From Candidatus Segatella albertsiae (lineage in GTDB: Bacteria; Bacteroidota; Bacteroidia; Bacteroidales; Bacteroidaceae): a DNA stretch of 18,993 bases. The stretch is taken from NCBI GenBank assembly GCA_002451555.1, contig DKCU01000127.1:16615-35607 (forward strand), read 5' to 3'. Below are positions 1-6,732 of this stretch, one piece after another. The notes under the pieces were generated by a model, which did no database searches, was not told the DNA's origin, and saw nothing but the letters and a program-made list of their open reading frames with translations. Position numbers and translations under genes: made by a program. The number at the start of each line of letters is the position of its first letter. Positions within the stretch are counted from its first letter, which is position 1.

Positions 1-20
1 ACAACTACTTGAACCCATGC

Positions 21-208
21 GCCCTGAAAGGGCAATCAGCTCCAAGCCCAGGGCAACGCCCTGGGTAATGGTTGCACCAACAAAGTCGCCCTGAAAGGGC
101 AAAAGCATCTCGGATACTATGCTTTTGCCCTTTCAGGGCGACTTCTTTTACTCTGTACTTCATACCCAGGGCGTTGCCCTGGGCTTGGAGCTTTTGGGCT
201 TTCAGCCC
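21..208. repeat. Compound REP-like palindrome cluster
   Basis: Nested, near-symmetric inverted repeats. The inner arms 83-108 and 119-144 are 26 bp, perfectly complementary, around a 10-nt loop. The outer arms 38-67 and 163-192 are 30 bp and perfectly complementary, and each is itself a small hairpin (CCCAGGGC, 3-nt loop, GCCCTGGG). Short palindromes GCCCTGAAAGGGC (21-33) and GGGCTTTCAGCCC (196-208) flank the whole. The architecture resembles REP/BIME elements, which in other bacteria are mobilised by RAYT (REP-associated tyrosine) transposases. No such gene lies in the window, so mobility is inference. It lies downstream of the minus-strand tldD-like gene and could stabilise or end its transcript. 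I see no gene in 1-317. Confidence 0.75.
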
Positions 209-224
209 GTTCCTACCAGCCTGT

Positions 225-316
225 CTGATTCACGAAAGACTGATTCACGAAAGGCTGATTCACGAAAGGCTGATTCACGAAAAAGGCTGATTCACGAAAG
301 ACTGATTCACGAAAGA
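225..316. repeat. 15-bp tandem repeat, six copies
   Basis: Six head-to-tail copies of CTGATTCACGAAAGR start at 225, 240, 255, 270, 287 and 302. The fourth carries two extra A residues (17 bp). The array ends one base before the stop codon of the minus-strand TldD-like gene (318-320), so it would be the first part of that mRNA's 3' untranslated region. Its near-perfect copies suggest recent expansion and variable copy number between strains. Small reading frames through it (repeating IHER) are by-products. Confidence 0.9.
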
Positions 317-317
317 C

Positions 318-3300
318 TTACTCTTCCAACGGATTAGCCACCGGGAAAGCCTTGTCTGCCTTTGCCTTCTTCAGAGATTTCTCGATACTCTCAACAATCA
401 CCCCACGAGGAGCGATAATCGACGTACCAACTCCATTCTTGATGGTATTATAGACATTGTCTTCGCGAGAAGTATTCAAGACGTGCATGAAATCAGACTT
501 CGACAACTGAGGCATATCTTGCACAAGAACCATCTGTTCCTTACCTGTCTTGACATCCACCTGATAAAGGCAAGACGTGAAACCAGCAGGCTCTCTAAGG
601 ATATAAGCAGAAGTTAGTCCTTGCGCTTTGGCCTCCTTCAAAAGCATCTGTTTCATCTTGCTCATCGTCACGTCAGAAGCACTAGTCAATGCTACCACAC
701 CTGGCATCACATCGGTACCCATCAATCTATCAGGATCTACATAGAAGCGTTCATTGCCTGTAGAAGACAAACTGTTGAGTGAAGGAATCCTACCACAAAC
801 CAAGTGTTCCAAGATACCATTCTTGATGATAGACAAGGAAGGCTGAGGTTTTACCCCATCAGCATCCTGCTGCACATACCCCAAGAGACTCAAGCCCTTG
901 TAGCTAGGCATATCAGACTTCTGAGTGAGCGACAATTTCTTGTCTATGATACGTTTACTCCATATCAAACTACCCATTCCACTGTTCTCTTGGGTAGAGC
1001 GACGAGATACGATGATAGGATAAAGTTGATTAGCCACAGCCTTGGTGATGGCATCATCCTCAAACAGCATCGGACCGATATAGTAGTCATTCACAGGAGT
1101 AGCCTGCTTCACCTCCATCAGTCGCTCGGCAAACTTGACGATGTCCTTCTTCAATGCCTCCTCATCAAACTCACGATCGGAAGCTACCAATCGATAGTAA
1201 TTGTCGCTCATCATCGCTCCACTATTCGTGCGCACACGAGCCGTGGCATTGATTTCCGCATAGCCATTGCAAACCTTCTGCTTAATCCCTTCAGAGTTGA
1301 GGCGATAGATGTCGTTGTTCTTGCAATGGATGTTTACCTTCGTATCATAAAGACTCGGATATTGCAAGAAGACTGCCGACAGCGTCTCTGCCATCTTCAC
1401 CATCTTCTGGTAAGCAATGGTATCAGGAGCCTGGGCATCCACATTGACATTCACCTTCATCTGAAGCAAGTCAGGGATTCCTCGTTCTTCCTCCGGCACC
1501 GGATTGTTCTGAAGGAAGTTCTGCTTATAGGCGTAAGAGTTCAGACAATATTTGTACATCATGTCTGATGCCTTCCAAAACTCACGTCTGATGTTGTCAT
1601 AATCCACCTCGCTACTGAAATAAGCGTTTGTCATCTGCCTTGGCTTCATGTCGTTGGTCAACTGATAGTCGCCCACCTTCAAGGAAATGCCACCAACCGA
1701 CAACACTGGATATTTCTGTGCCGAGACAATTCCACCCAAAGATGCAGATACAGACACCTCCTTGCTACGAGCCATGTTGTAATCCACATAGAACGCCTTC
1801 GGATAGTTCGGATAGAAGAGTTTTTGGGAAGTACGCTGCAACTCGTCGTTCATGGCAGAGAATATCACCTGGTCTTCAGCCACACGTCTAACCTCCTCAT
1901 CAGCCTCATCAGAAGGTTTAGCTTCCGAAGAAGCCACCTCCTTCACCTCAGGAGCAGGAAGAATACGAGCTTGCTGATCATCCTTCTGGCGACGTTGCGT
2001 CTCTATCTTCGAAACGAAAATCATCGGAGACGAAGCTGATACCGGCACCCATCCAGACTCAGCGCCGCATACTCCCGTAAAAGTACTTACACTGTTGCTG
2101 GCAGCTGTAATGTTGGAGAACATCGAAAGCGGCGTGCCAATTAGGTCAACACCTCTTACCAGTTCGTCTTTTCTGCCATCCACATAGACACGATATACCT
2201 CGATAGGCGTAACATTGAAGGAGTTCAAGCTTCCCCCCTCGCCAGTATAGGTGAATCCACTGGTCACGGTCTTGAAGAAATAGCCATAAGGTTTCTTCTG
2301 CTTTTTAGCCTCATCAATGAGCATCTTGCGAAGTTGCTCGTCGGTATAAGGTTTGGAAGTCTCGACAATAAGGTTGGATTGGCGAGAGACAGGGTCATTG
2401 CCACCCACCATTCTGCCGTGACCATTGCTCACAGGAAAACCTTCCAATGGCACACGACTCATCAGGAAGTTGGTCAAGACACCATTCGTCACATTGTTCA
2501 CTCTCTGTGCCTTCACGCCCTCGTCGTCATACTTATAATAACCATTGAGGGCATTGCCATGATAATACTGCAAGGTAGGGTCGCAATATACGCTGAACGT
2601 CTCAGGCAAGACCTTCTGTCCTACCATTTTCTTGAAGGTTTGTCCACCCGACTTCAAGCGATGCGCCTCCAGTCGATGTCCAAAAATCTCATGGAAGAAG
2701 ACGCCGCTAGCTGGTCCTGATAAGATGGCTGGACCTGTATAAGGGTCAGCGATAGGAGCCACGCGCAAAGCCTTCAGTCGTTCGACCATCCCTTGCGCAT
2801 CTGCCAACATCTTTTCTTCGGAAGGGAACTCTTCTGGAGAGTAAGCCAGATAATCGACGTTCAAAGGGCAAGTCATGCCATCAGGAGCCATGACAGATGC
2901 AGACATCATCACACGATATACCCTACGGTTTTGCACCACCTCGGTACCATCTGTATTGACGAAGTAATTGCGATAAACCTCAAATTGAAGAGAAGCAGTA
3001 CCGCTCTCGATGTCGGCATATCGCTTGAACACACGAGTAATCTTATTCAAGCGGTTCTTCCAAAACTCAGTATCAAGTACTTTCTGATTCTCAGGTAAGT
3101 CTGCCTCATAATACTTTTCCACCGGAGCCTTGGAGAAGCAAGGAGCCTTGTCCTCGTTGTCCTGCCCCGTCAAGGTTTTGGACTTCGCCTGTTCCAAGTT
3201 GTTGAGAGCCACGTCGTAACGGCGCAGCACCTCTTTCCAGATAGCTTGTCGCATGGCAGGTATCACTCTGCCGCTCACAGGTATCAGCACACCTTTGCCA

Positions 3301-3644
3301 TTGCGAGAGTTGGCCCCTGTGGCACCACTTCCCTGGTTATTGTACTTGAAGTTGTCAAGTTCCATGCTTCCCACCCTAATCTGTGGAGTCACCATACGTT
3401 GCCAGTTGCTTTCCACGGTGGCAGTACCTAGGTTGCTCTGCACGACCGTTGTCTTGGAATCCTGCAAGCGAAGACTCATGAAGTAAGGAGCCGTCTTCTG
3501 TTTCTGCAAGGATTCCATGTTGTATTTCAGCTCACTCTTGAGAGTAGTGAGCAAGGAATCGTTCTCTTGTGCAGATACAGAGCAGAGTACTCCTAAGAAG
3601 AGGATGGCGGTCGCCATCCTTTTTAGTAGGTTTTCCTTGTACAT
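318..3644 (-). CDS. Exported TldD-TldE (PmbA-like) fusion metallopeptidase
   Basis: Putative zinc metallopeptidase of the TldD/PmbA (U62) family, 1,108 residues from the ATG at 3642-3644. An in-frame start at 3698 would add 18 residues. I prefer 3644 because it gives a clean signal peptide: KENLLKR, then a hydrophobic stretch, then a likely cut at SVSA|Q near residue 25. The N-terminal half carries the family motif HEIFGH (HExxxH, about 318-323) and a cysteine in CGAESG (about 526) where TldD proteins have the third metal ligand. After an acidic linker (about 560-590) a second, diverged copy begins with similar segments and ends with a PmbA/TldE-like domain lacking HExxxH. Classical TldD and TldE are separate proteins of about 450-480 residues forming a heterodimer, so this is the pair in one chain. 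The signal peptide implies a periplasmic or envelope role. Substrate unknown. It lies downstream of ilvE, beyond a terminator. Confidence 0.88.
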   Translation of the reverse strand: MYKENLLKRMATAILFLGVLCSVSAQENDSLLTTLKSELKYNMESLQKQKTAPYFMSLRLQDSKTTVVQSNLGTATVESNWQRMVTPQIRVGSMELDNFKYNNQGSGATGANSRNGKGVLIPVSGRVIPAMRQAIWKEVLRRYDVALNNLEQAKSKTLTGQDNEDKAPCFSKAPVEKYYEADLPENQKVLDTEFWKNRLNKITRVFKRYADIESGTASLQFEVYRNYFVNTDGTEVVQNRRVYRVMMSASVMAPDGMTCPLNVDYLAYSPEEFPSEEKMLADAQGMVERLKALRVAPIADPYTGPAILSGPASGVFFHEIFGHRLEAHRLKSGGQTFKKMVGQKVLPETFSVYCDPTLQYYHGNALNGYYKYDDEGVKAQRVNNVTNGVLTNFLMSRVPLEGFPVSNGHGRMVGGNDPVSRQSNLIVETSKPYTDEQLRKMLIDEAKKQKKPYGYFFKTVTSGFTYTGEGGSLNSFNVTPIEVYRVYVDGRKDELVRGVDLIGTPLSMFSNITAASNSVSTFTGVCGAESGWVPVSASSPMIFVSKIETQRRQKDDQQARILPAPEVKEVASSEAKPSDEADEEVRRVAEDQVIFSAMNDELQRTSQKLFYPNYPKAFYVDYNMARSKEVSVSASLGGIVSAQKYPVLSVGGISLKVGDYQLTNDMKPRQMTNAYFSSEVDYDNIRREFWKASDMMYKYCLNSYAYKQNFLQNNPVPEEERGIPDLLQMKVNVNVDAQAPDTIAYQKMVKMAETLSAVFLQYPSLYDTKVNIHCKNNDIYRLNSEGIKQKVCNGYAEINATARVRTNSGAMMSDNYYRLVASDREFDEEALKKDIVKFAERLMEVKQATPVNDYYIGPMLFEDDAITKAVANQLYPIIVSRRSTQENSGMGSLIWSKRIIDKKLSLTQKSDMPSYKGLSLLGYVQQDADGVKPQPSLSIIKNGILEHLVCGRIPSLNSLSSTGNERFYVDPDRLMGTDVMPGVVALTSASDVTMSKMKQMLLKEAKAQGLTSAYILREPAGFTSCLYQVDVKTGKEQMVLVQDMPQLSKSDFMHVLNTSREDNVYNTIKNGVGTSIIAPRGVIVESIEKSLKKAKADKAFPVANPLEE
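3601..3625 (+). other. Hairpin plus T-run inside the signal-peptide codons
   Basis: AGGATGGC and GCCATCCT (3601-3608 and 3613-3620) form a perfect 8-bp stem with a 4-nt loop, followed on the plus strand by TTTTT (3620-3624). This is the form of an intrinsic terminator for plus-strand (antisense) transcription. In the sense mRNA the same hairpin falls within codons for KRMATAIL of the signal peptide and could reduce early translation. No plus-strand gene feeds it, so it may be coincidental. Confidence 0.35.
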
Positions 3645-3681
3645 AATATTACATTTTTTATACATTACATCATTCGGATAT

Positions 3682-3719
3682 AAAAAAAGCACTCTCAAGC
3701 AATCTTAGCCTAAGAGTGC
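3682..3719 (-). terminator. Intrinsic terminator of ilvE
   Basis: Read on the minus strand, GCACTCT (3719-3713) pairs with AGAGTGC (3695-3689), and the loop contains a smaller CTTAGGCTAAG hairpin. Seven T residues follow (3688-3682). It begins about 58 bases after the ilvE stop codon and ends about 37 bases before the chosen start of the TldD-like gene. That gene therefore needs read-through or its own promoter; I see no clear TAnnTTTG box between them. Confidence 0.75.
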
Positions 3720-3777
3720 ATCTTTTCAGTATTGTTTTTATCGAATAGCTCCTACCAAGGTATATTCGAAATCATTT

Positions 3778-4794
3778 TTACTCGATAACAACAGTTGTCC
3801 AACCGTGCTTGTCTTCGATGGTGCCATACTGGATGCCACGCAAGGTCTCATACAAGTGCTTGGAAACAGGACCAGGCTCTGAGCCGAAGTCATAACGCTT
3901 GCCAGTCTCCAAGTCGTCGATGTAGCTGATAGGAGAGATAACAGCGGCCGTACCACAAGCACCAGCCTCCTCGAAGGTCTCCAATTCCTCCTCAGGAATC
4001 TGGCGACGCTCCACCTTCATGCCGAGGTCCTCAGCCAACTGCATGAGGCTCTTGTTGGTGATGGAAGGAAGGATGGATGTACTCTTAGGAGTAACGTATG
4101 TATTGTTCTTGATACCGAAGAAGTTGGCAGCGCCACACTCGTCCATGTATTTCTTCTCCTTGGCATCGAGATAGAACTCGCAAGCATAGCCCTTCTCATG
4201 AGCGATAGAGTTGGCCTTGAGGGAAGCGGCATAGTTACCACCCACCTTATAGATACCTGTTCCAAGAGGAGCAGAACGGTCGTATTCACGGATGATGACG
4301 TATGGGTTGGTAGAGAAACCACCCTTGAAGTAAGGACCTACTGGGGTCACGAAAATCAAGAAGCAATATTCTGTGGCAGGATGCACACCCACCTGTGCGC
4401 TTGTACCGATGAGCAAAGGACGGATGTAAAGAGTAGCGCCGCTCTCGTAAGTAGGAATCCACTCCTGGTTGAGGCGAACCACTTTCTTCACCATTTCCTC
4501 GAACAATTCTGTTGGCACCTCTGGCATCAAGATACCACGGCATGTACTCTGCAAACGAGCTGCATTCTCATCCATACGGAAGACACGCACCTTGCCGTCA
4601 GGGCAACGATAAGCCTTCAATCCCTCGAAAGCCTCCTGACCATAGTGCAAGCAAGTTGCAGCCATGTGCAATTTCAAATACTCATCAGAGCAAACTTCTA
4701 TTTCACCCCATTTGCCGTTGCGATAGTAGCAGCGAACATTGTAGTCTGTTTGGCGATAGCCAAATGACAAATTAGACCAATCCAAGTCTTTCAT
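3778..4794 (-). CDS. ilvE: Branched-chain amino acid aminotransferase
   Basis: PLP-dependent fold-type IV aminotransferase, 338 residues, cytoplasmic. It interconverts leucine, isoleucine and valine with their 2-oxo acids using glutamate/2-oxoglutarate, the last step of branched-chain amino acid synthesis. Visible family signatures are the GTGIYKVGGNYAAS segment with the expected PLP-binding lysine at 183, the YMDECGAANFFGI segment (E219), and FEEAGACGTAAVISPI near the C terminus. The length matches the longer class of BCAT proteins. The start MKDLDWSNLSFGY is typical of Bacteroidetes members. It is probably a single-gene transcript: its own promoter is at 4833-4863 and a terminator follows at 3682-3719. 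No other ilv or leu genes are nearby. Confidence 0.95.
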   Translation of the reverse strand: MKDLDWSNLSFGYRQTDYNVRCYYRNGKWGEIEVCSDEYLKLHMAATCLHYGQEAFEGLKAYRCPDGKVRVFRMDENAARLQSTCRGILMPEVPTELFEEMVKKVVRLNQEWIPTYESGATLYIRPLLIGTSAQVGVHPATEYCFLIFVTPVGPYFKGGFSTNPYVIIREYDRSAPLGTGIYKVGGNYAASLKANSIAHEKGYACEFYLDAKEKKYMDECGAANFFGIKNNTYVTPKSTSILPSITNKSLMQLAEDLGMKVERRQIPEEELETFEEAGACGTAAVISPISYIDDLETGKRYDFGSEPGPVSKHLYETLRGIQYGTIEDKHGWTTVVIE

Positions 4795-4832
4795 AACATC
4801 TTATTTTTAAATGTTCTACTAATATTTAGCTG

Positions 4833-4863
4833 CAAAAGTACAAAATATTCCGTTAATCTGCAA
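4833..4863 (-). promoter_or_regulatory. Bacteroidetes-type promoter of ilvE
   Basis: On the minus strand the -7 element TACTTTTG (4840-4833) matches TAnnTTTG exactly. TTGC (4863-4860) sits 19 bp upstream where the -33 TTTG-like element is expected. The predicted transcription start, about 4826-4828, gives a leader of about 33 nt before the ATG at 4794. Confidence 0.75.
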
Positions 4864-4900
4864 CTTTTTTGACTAATATTTAGCAAAAGCGTTATTTTTA

Positions 4901-5095
4901 TCACTCTTCGCTTAACAGTTTCTTGATTTCCTCATCAGTCTTGGTCAACTTTGCCTTGCAGAGTTTCACTAAGTCCTTAGCTCGTTTCAACTGTTCTGAA
5001 AGCTGGTCGATGTCGAGTTCATCGTTCTCCATCTTTTGCACGATTTCCTCCAATTGGGTCACCGCTTCCTCGTATTTTATTTCATTCTTTGCCAT
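4901..5095 (-). CDS. xseB: Exodeoxyribonuclease VII small subunit
   Basis: A 64-residue XseB protein, close to the usual 65-80. Its opening KNEIKYEEAVTQLEEIVQKM and the following charged heptad-like helices are characteristic of the family, which is an all-helical hairpin. Several XseB copies bind the C-terminal helices of XseA to make exonuclease VII, which degrades single-stranded DNA from both ends into oligonucleotides. It follows xseA in the same direction, but a 240-bp repeat-rich gap separates them. Many genomes have the two genes adjacent or overlapping. I see no TAnnTTTG promoter in the gap, so it is probably on the xseA transcript. Confidence 0.93.
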   Translation of the reverse strand: MAKNEIKYEEAVTQLEEIVQKMENDELDIDQLSEQLKRAKDLVKLCKAKLTKTDEEIKKLLSEE

Positions 5096-5120
5096 ATTCT
5101 TGTTCAGCTTTAAAGATTTT

Positions 5121-5158
5121 GTTTCTTTACATTTATATATTTCGTTTCTTTACATTTA
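5121..5158. repeat. 15-bp direct repeat upstream of xseB
   Basis: GTTTCTTTACATTTA occurs exactly at 5121-5135 and 5144-5158, a period of 23 bp. It lies 26 bp upstream of the xseB start. On the coding strand it reads TAAATGTAAAGAAAC twice and forms an A-rich leader. Role unknown. Confidence 0.7.
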
Positions 5159-5198
5159 TTACCTAAGAGCTTATGTTTATACATTCATCTTCAAACAG

Positions 5199-5296
5199 AC
5201 GTACGTCCGTTGGCGAATGCACGTACGTCCGTTGGCGAATGCACGTACGTCCACATATTAATAGACGTACGTCCGTTTGGGATCGCACATACGTCT
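5199..5296. repeat. 22-bp tandem repeat with ACGTACGT palindromes
   Basis: ACGTACGTCC recurs at an exact 22-bp period: 5199, 5221, 5243 and 5265, with a degenerate fifth copy ACATACGTCT at 5287. The first two units are identical over all 22 bp, including the tail GTTGGCGAATGC. Unit 3 has an unrelated tail (ACATATTAATAG), and unit 4 has a diverged one. The self-complementary core is preserved while tails drift, which hints that the palindrome, not just the repetition, is maintained. It lies between xseA and xseB. Confidence 0.85.
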
Positions 5297-5305
5297 GCTT
5301 TTCTT

Positions 5306-5322
5306 TGTAGAATCATTCTACA
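5306..5322. other. Short hairpin downstream of xseA
   Basis: TGTAGAAT and ATTCTACA form an odd-centred palindrome 14 bp beyond the xseA stop codon (5336-5338). On the minus strand it is followed by AAGAAAAG rather than a T-run, so it is not a standard intrinsic terminator. It may be a processing or stability element in the xseA-xseB transcript. Confidence 0.4.
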
Positions 5323-5335
5323 GCAGGTAGTTGAA

Positions 5336-6637
5336 TTACTCTACAACAGACTTCACTTGTCCCTTGGCAAAGCGAGTTTCCAAGACATCTCCCTTTTGTA
5401 GCGAAGAAGCATCCCTGACACTTTTTCCGTCTTTCAAGGTAATGCTATATCCTCGCTTCAAAAGCAACTCGGGATTTTGCGCCTTCATGCGTTGCTCCAA
5501 CATCTGCAAGCGATGACTTTCGTTGAGCAACTTACGCTCTAATATCGGTTGCACATTGGAAGAGACAACTTCCAGTTTACGCTGGGCAGCAGATAGCTTG
5601 GTCTGAACATACAGTTTCAGTTCATTCATCATGCCATCGAGCCGAGCATTCTGCTTGGTTTTTACCAGCGAGAAGAGCGTTGGAATCTGACTGGAAAGTC
5701 GCTCGAATCTCATTCGTTCCACCTGCAACCTCCGATTCACATAATTGACTATCGTCTCCTGCGCATCCTCAACTCTCGCATAGACCTCCGTCAGATGGTC
5801 GATGAGAAAAGCAGCCGCAGCCGTCGGTGTCTTCACCCTTTGATAGGAAATCATGTCGAGCACGCTCTCATCTCGCTCATGTCCGATACCCGTGATGATA
5901 GGAAGAGGGAAGTTTGCCACATTCTCAGCCAACTCCAAGGTGTCGAATCCCGATAGGTCGCTCGTAGCACCTCCACCACGGATGATGACCACACAGTCCC
6001 AGTTCTCGTACGCTGCATTGATGCGGTTGAGGGCCGATATTACACTTTGTTCCACCCCCTCCCCTTGCATGGTGGCAGGAAAGAGAGCTGTAGAGAACTG
6101 GAGTCCATAGCCATTGTCGGCCAACTGATTGCAAAAATCGCCATATCCCGCAGCAGTAGCGCTGGAGATCACGGCGATACGCTGGCAGAACATCGGAAGC
6201 CGAAGTTCCTTTTGAAGTTCAAAGACCCCTTCTTCCTTCAATGTATTGACAATCTCCATGCGCTTGCGAGCCATGTCGCCCATCGTATAGTTAGGGTCGA
6301 TGTCATCCACTATCCACGAGAATCCATAGTTCTCATGAAACTGGGCGTGAACCTTCAACAGCACCTTCATGCCGGCATGGATGCGCTGTCCTGTAATTCG
6401 CTCGAAATGCGGTTTGATGAGCATCCATCGGTTTCTCCAACAAGAAGCATGCGCCTTGGCTATCGGCGTATTGCTGCGCTCGTCCTTCTCGATGAGTTCC
6501 ATATAGCAATGTCCACCATAGCCCTCGCGAGCCTCGGAAAGCTCGGCTTCCACCCAATAGCTATCGGGCAAAGAGGCGTCGATGACATCGCGCACCAACG
6601 AGTTCAATTCATATAGAGACAAATGTAGTTGCTTCAT
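5336..6637 (-). CDS. xseA: Exodeoxyribonuclease VII large subunit
   Basis: Catalytic subunit of exonuclease VII, 433 residues, near the family's usual 400-460. The N-terminal OB fold (about 1-110, with YWVEAELSEAREGYGGHCYMEL) binds single-stranded DNA. The catalytic domain shows RIAVISSATAAGYGDF (153-168), the glycine-rich RGGGATSDLSGFD (220-232) and GIGHERDESVLD (250-261). The remainder is predominantly helical, with many charged residues, and would form the long coiled stalk that holds XseB. The start ATG follows an A-rich stretch, normal for this phylum. It lies 93 bp downstream of the subtilase gene and is probably co-transcribed with it and with xseB. Confidence 0.96.
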   Translation of the reverse strand: MKQLHLSLYELNSLVRDVIDASLPDSYWVEAELSEAREGYGGHCYMELIEKDERSNTPIAKAHASCWRNRWMLIKPHFERITGQRIHAGMKVLLKVHAQFHENYGFSWIVDDIDPNYTMGDMARKRMEIVNTLKEEGVFELQKELRLPMFCQRIAVISSATAAGYGDFCNQLADNGYGLQFSTALFPATMQGEGVEQSVISALNRINAAYENWDCVVIIRGGGATSDLSGFDTLELAENVANFPLPIITGIGHERDESVLDMISYQRVKTPTAAAAFLIDHLTEVYARVEDAQETIVNYVNRRLQVERMRFERLSSQIPTLFSLVKTKQNARLDGMMNELKLYVQTKLSAAQRKLEVVSSNVQPILERKLLNESHRLQMLEQRMKAQNPELLLKRGYSITLKDGKSVRDASSLQKGDVLETRFAKGQVKSVVE

Positions 6638-6684
6638 TTCTTTTTTTTATAGAGTTTACACATCACCTCACCATCAAGGCTACA

Positions 6685-6732
6685 GAATTCTTCACTCTTC
6701 GTTCTTCACTCTTCGTTCTTCACTCTTCACTT
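6685..6732. repeat. GTGAAGA-type tandem repeat after the subtilase stop
   Basis: On the minus strand the sequence runs from the subtilase stop codon (TAAGTGAAG) through repeated GTGAAGAACGAAGA and GTGAAGA units, ending in GAAGAATTC. The same element type, in the same relation to a TAAGTGAAG junction, occurs at 9776-9808 at the end of the MATE gene on the other strand. It occupies about half of the 93-bp gap between the subtilase and xseA. Confidence 0.85.

Noticed and set aside
72..337. Two overlapping 72-codon plus-strand frames
   Set aside because: Both are read through the REP-like palindrome and the 15-bp array, giving repeated IHER or DSRK peptides; no start context or family resemblance.
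804..1568. 254-codon plus-strand frame opposite the TldD-like gene
   Set aside because: Antisense shadow of a well-supported coding region, without a promoter or family match.
3645..3698. 18-residue N-terminal extension of the TldD-like protein
   Set aside because: It would put polar residues (NDVMYKKCN) ahead of the signal peptide; the start at 3644 gives a normal export signal.
5199..5296. Possible CRISPR array
   Set aside because: Units are contiguous 22-bp tandem copies without unique 30-40 bp spacers, and no cas genes are present.
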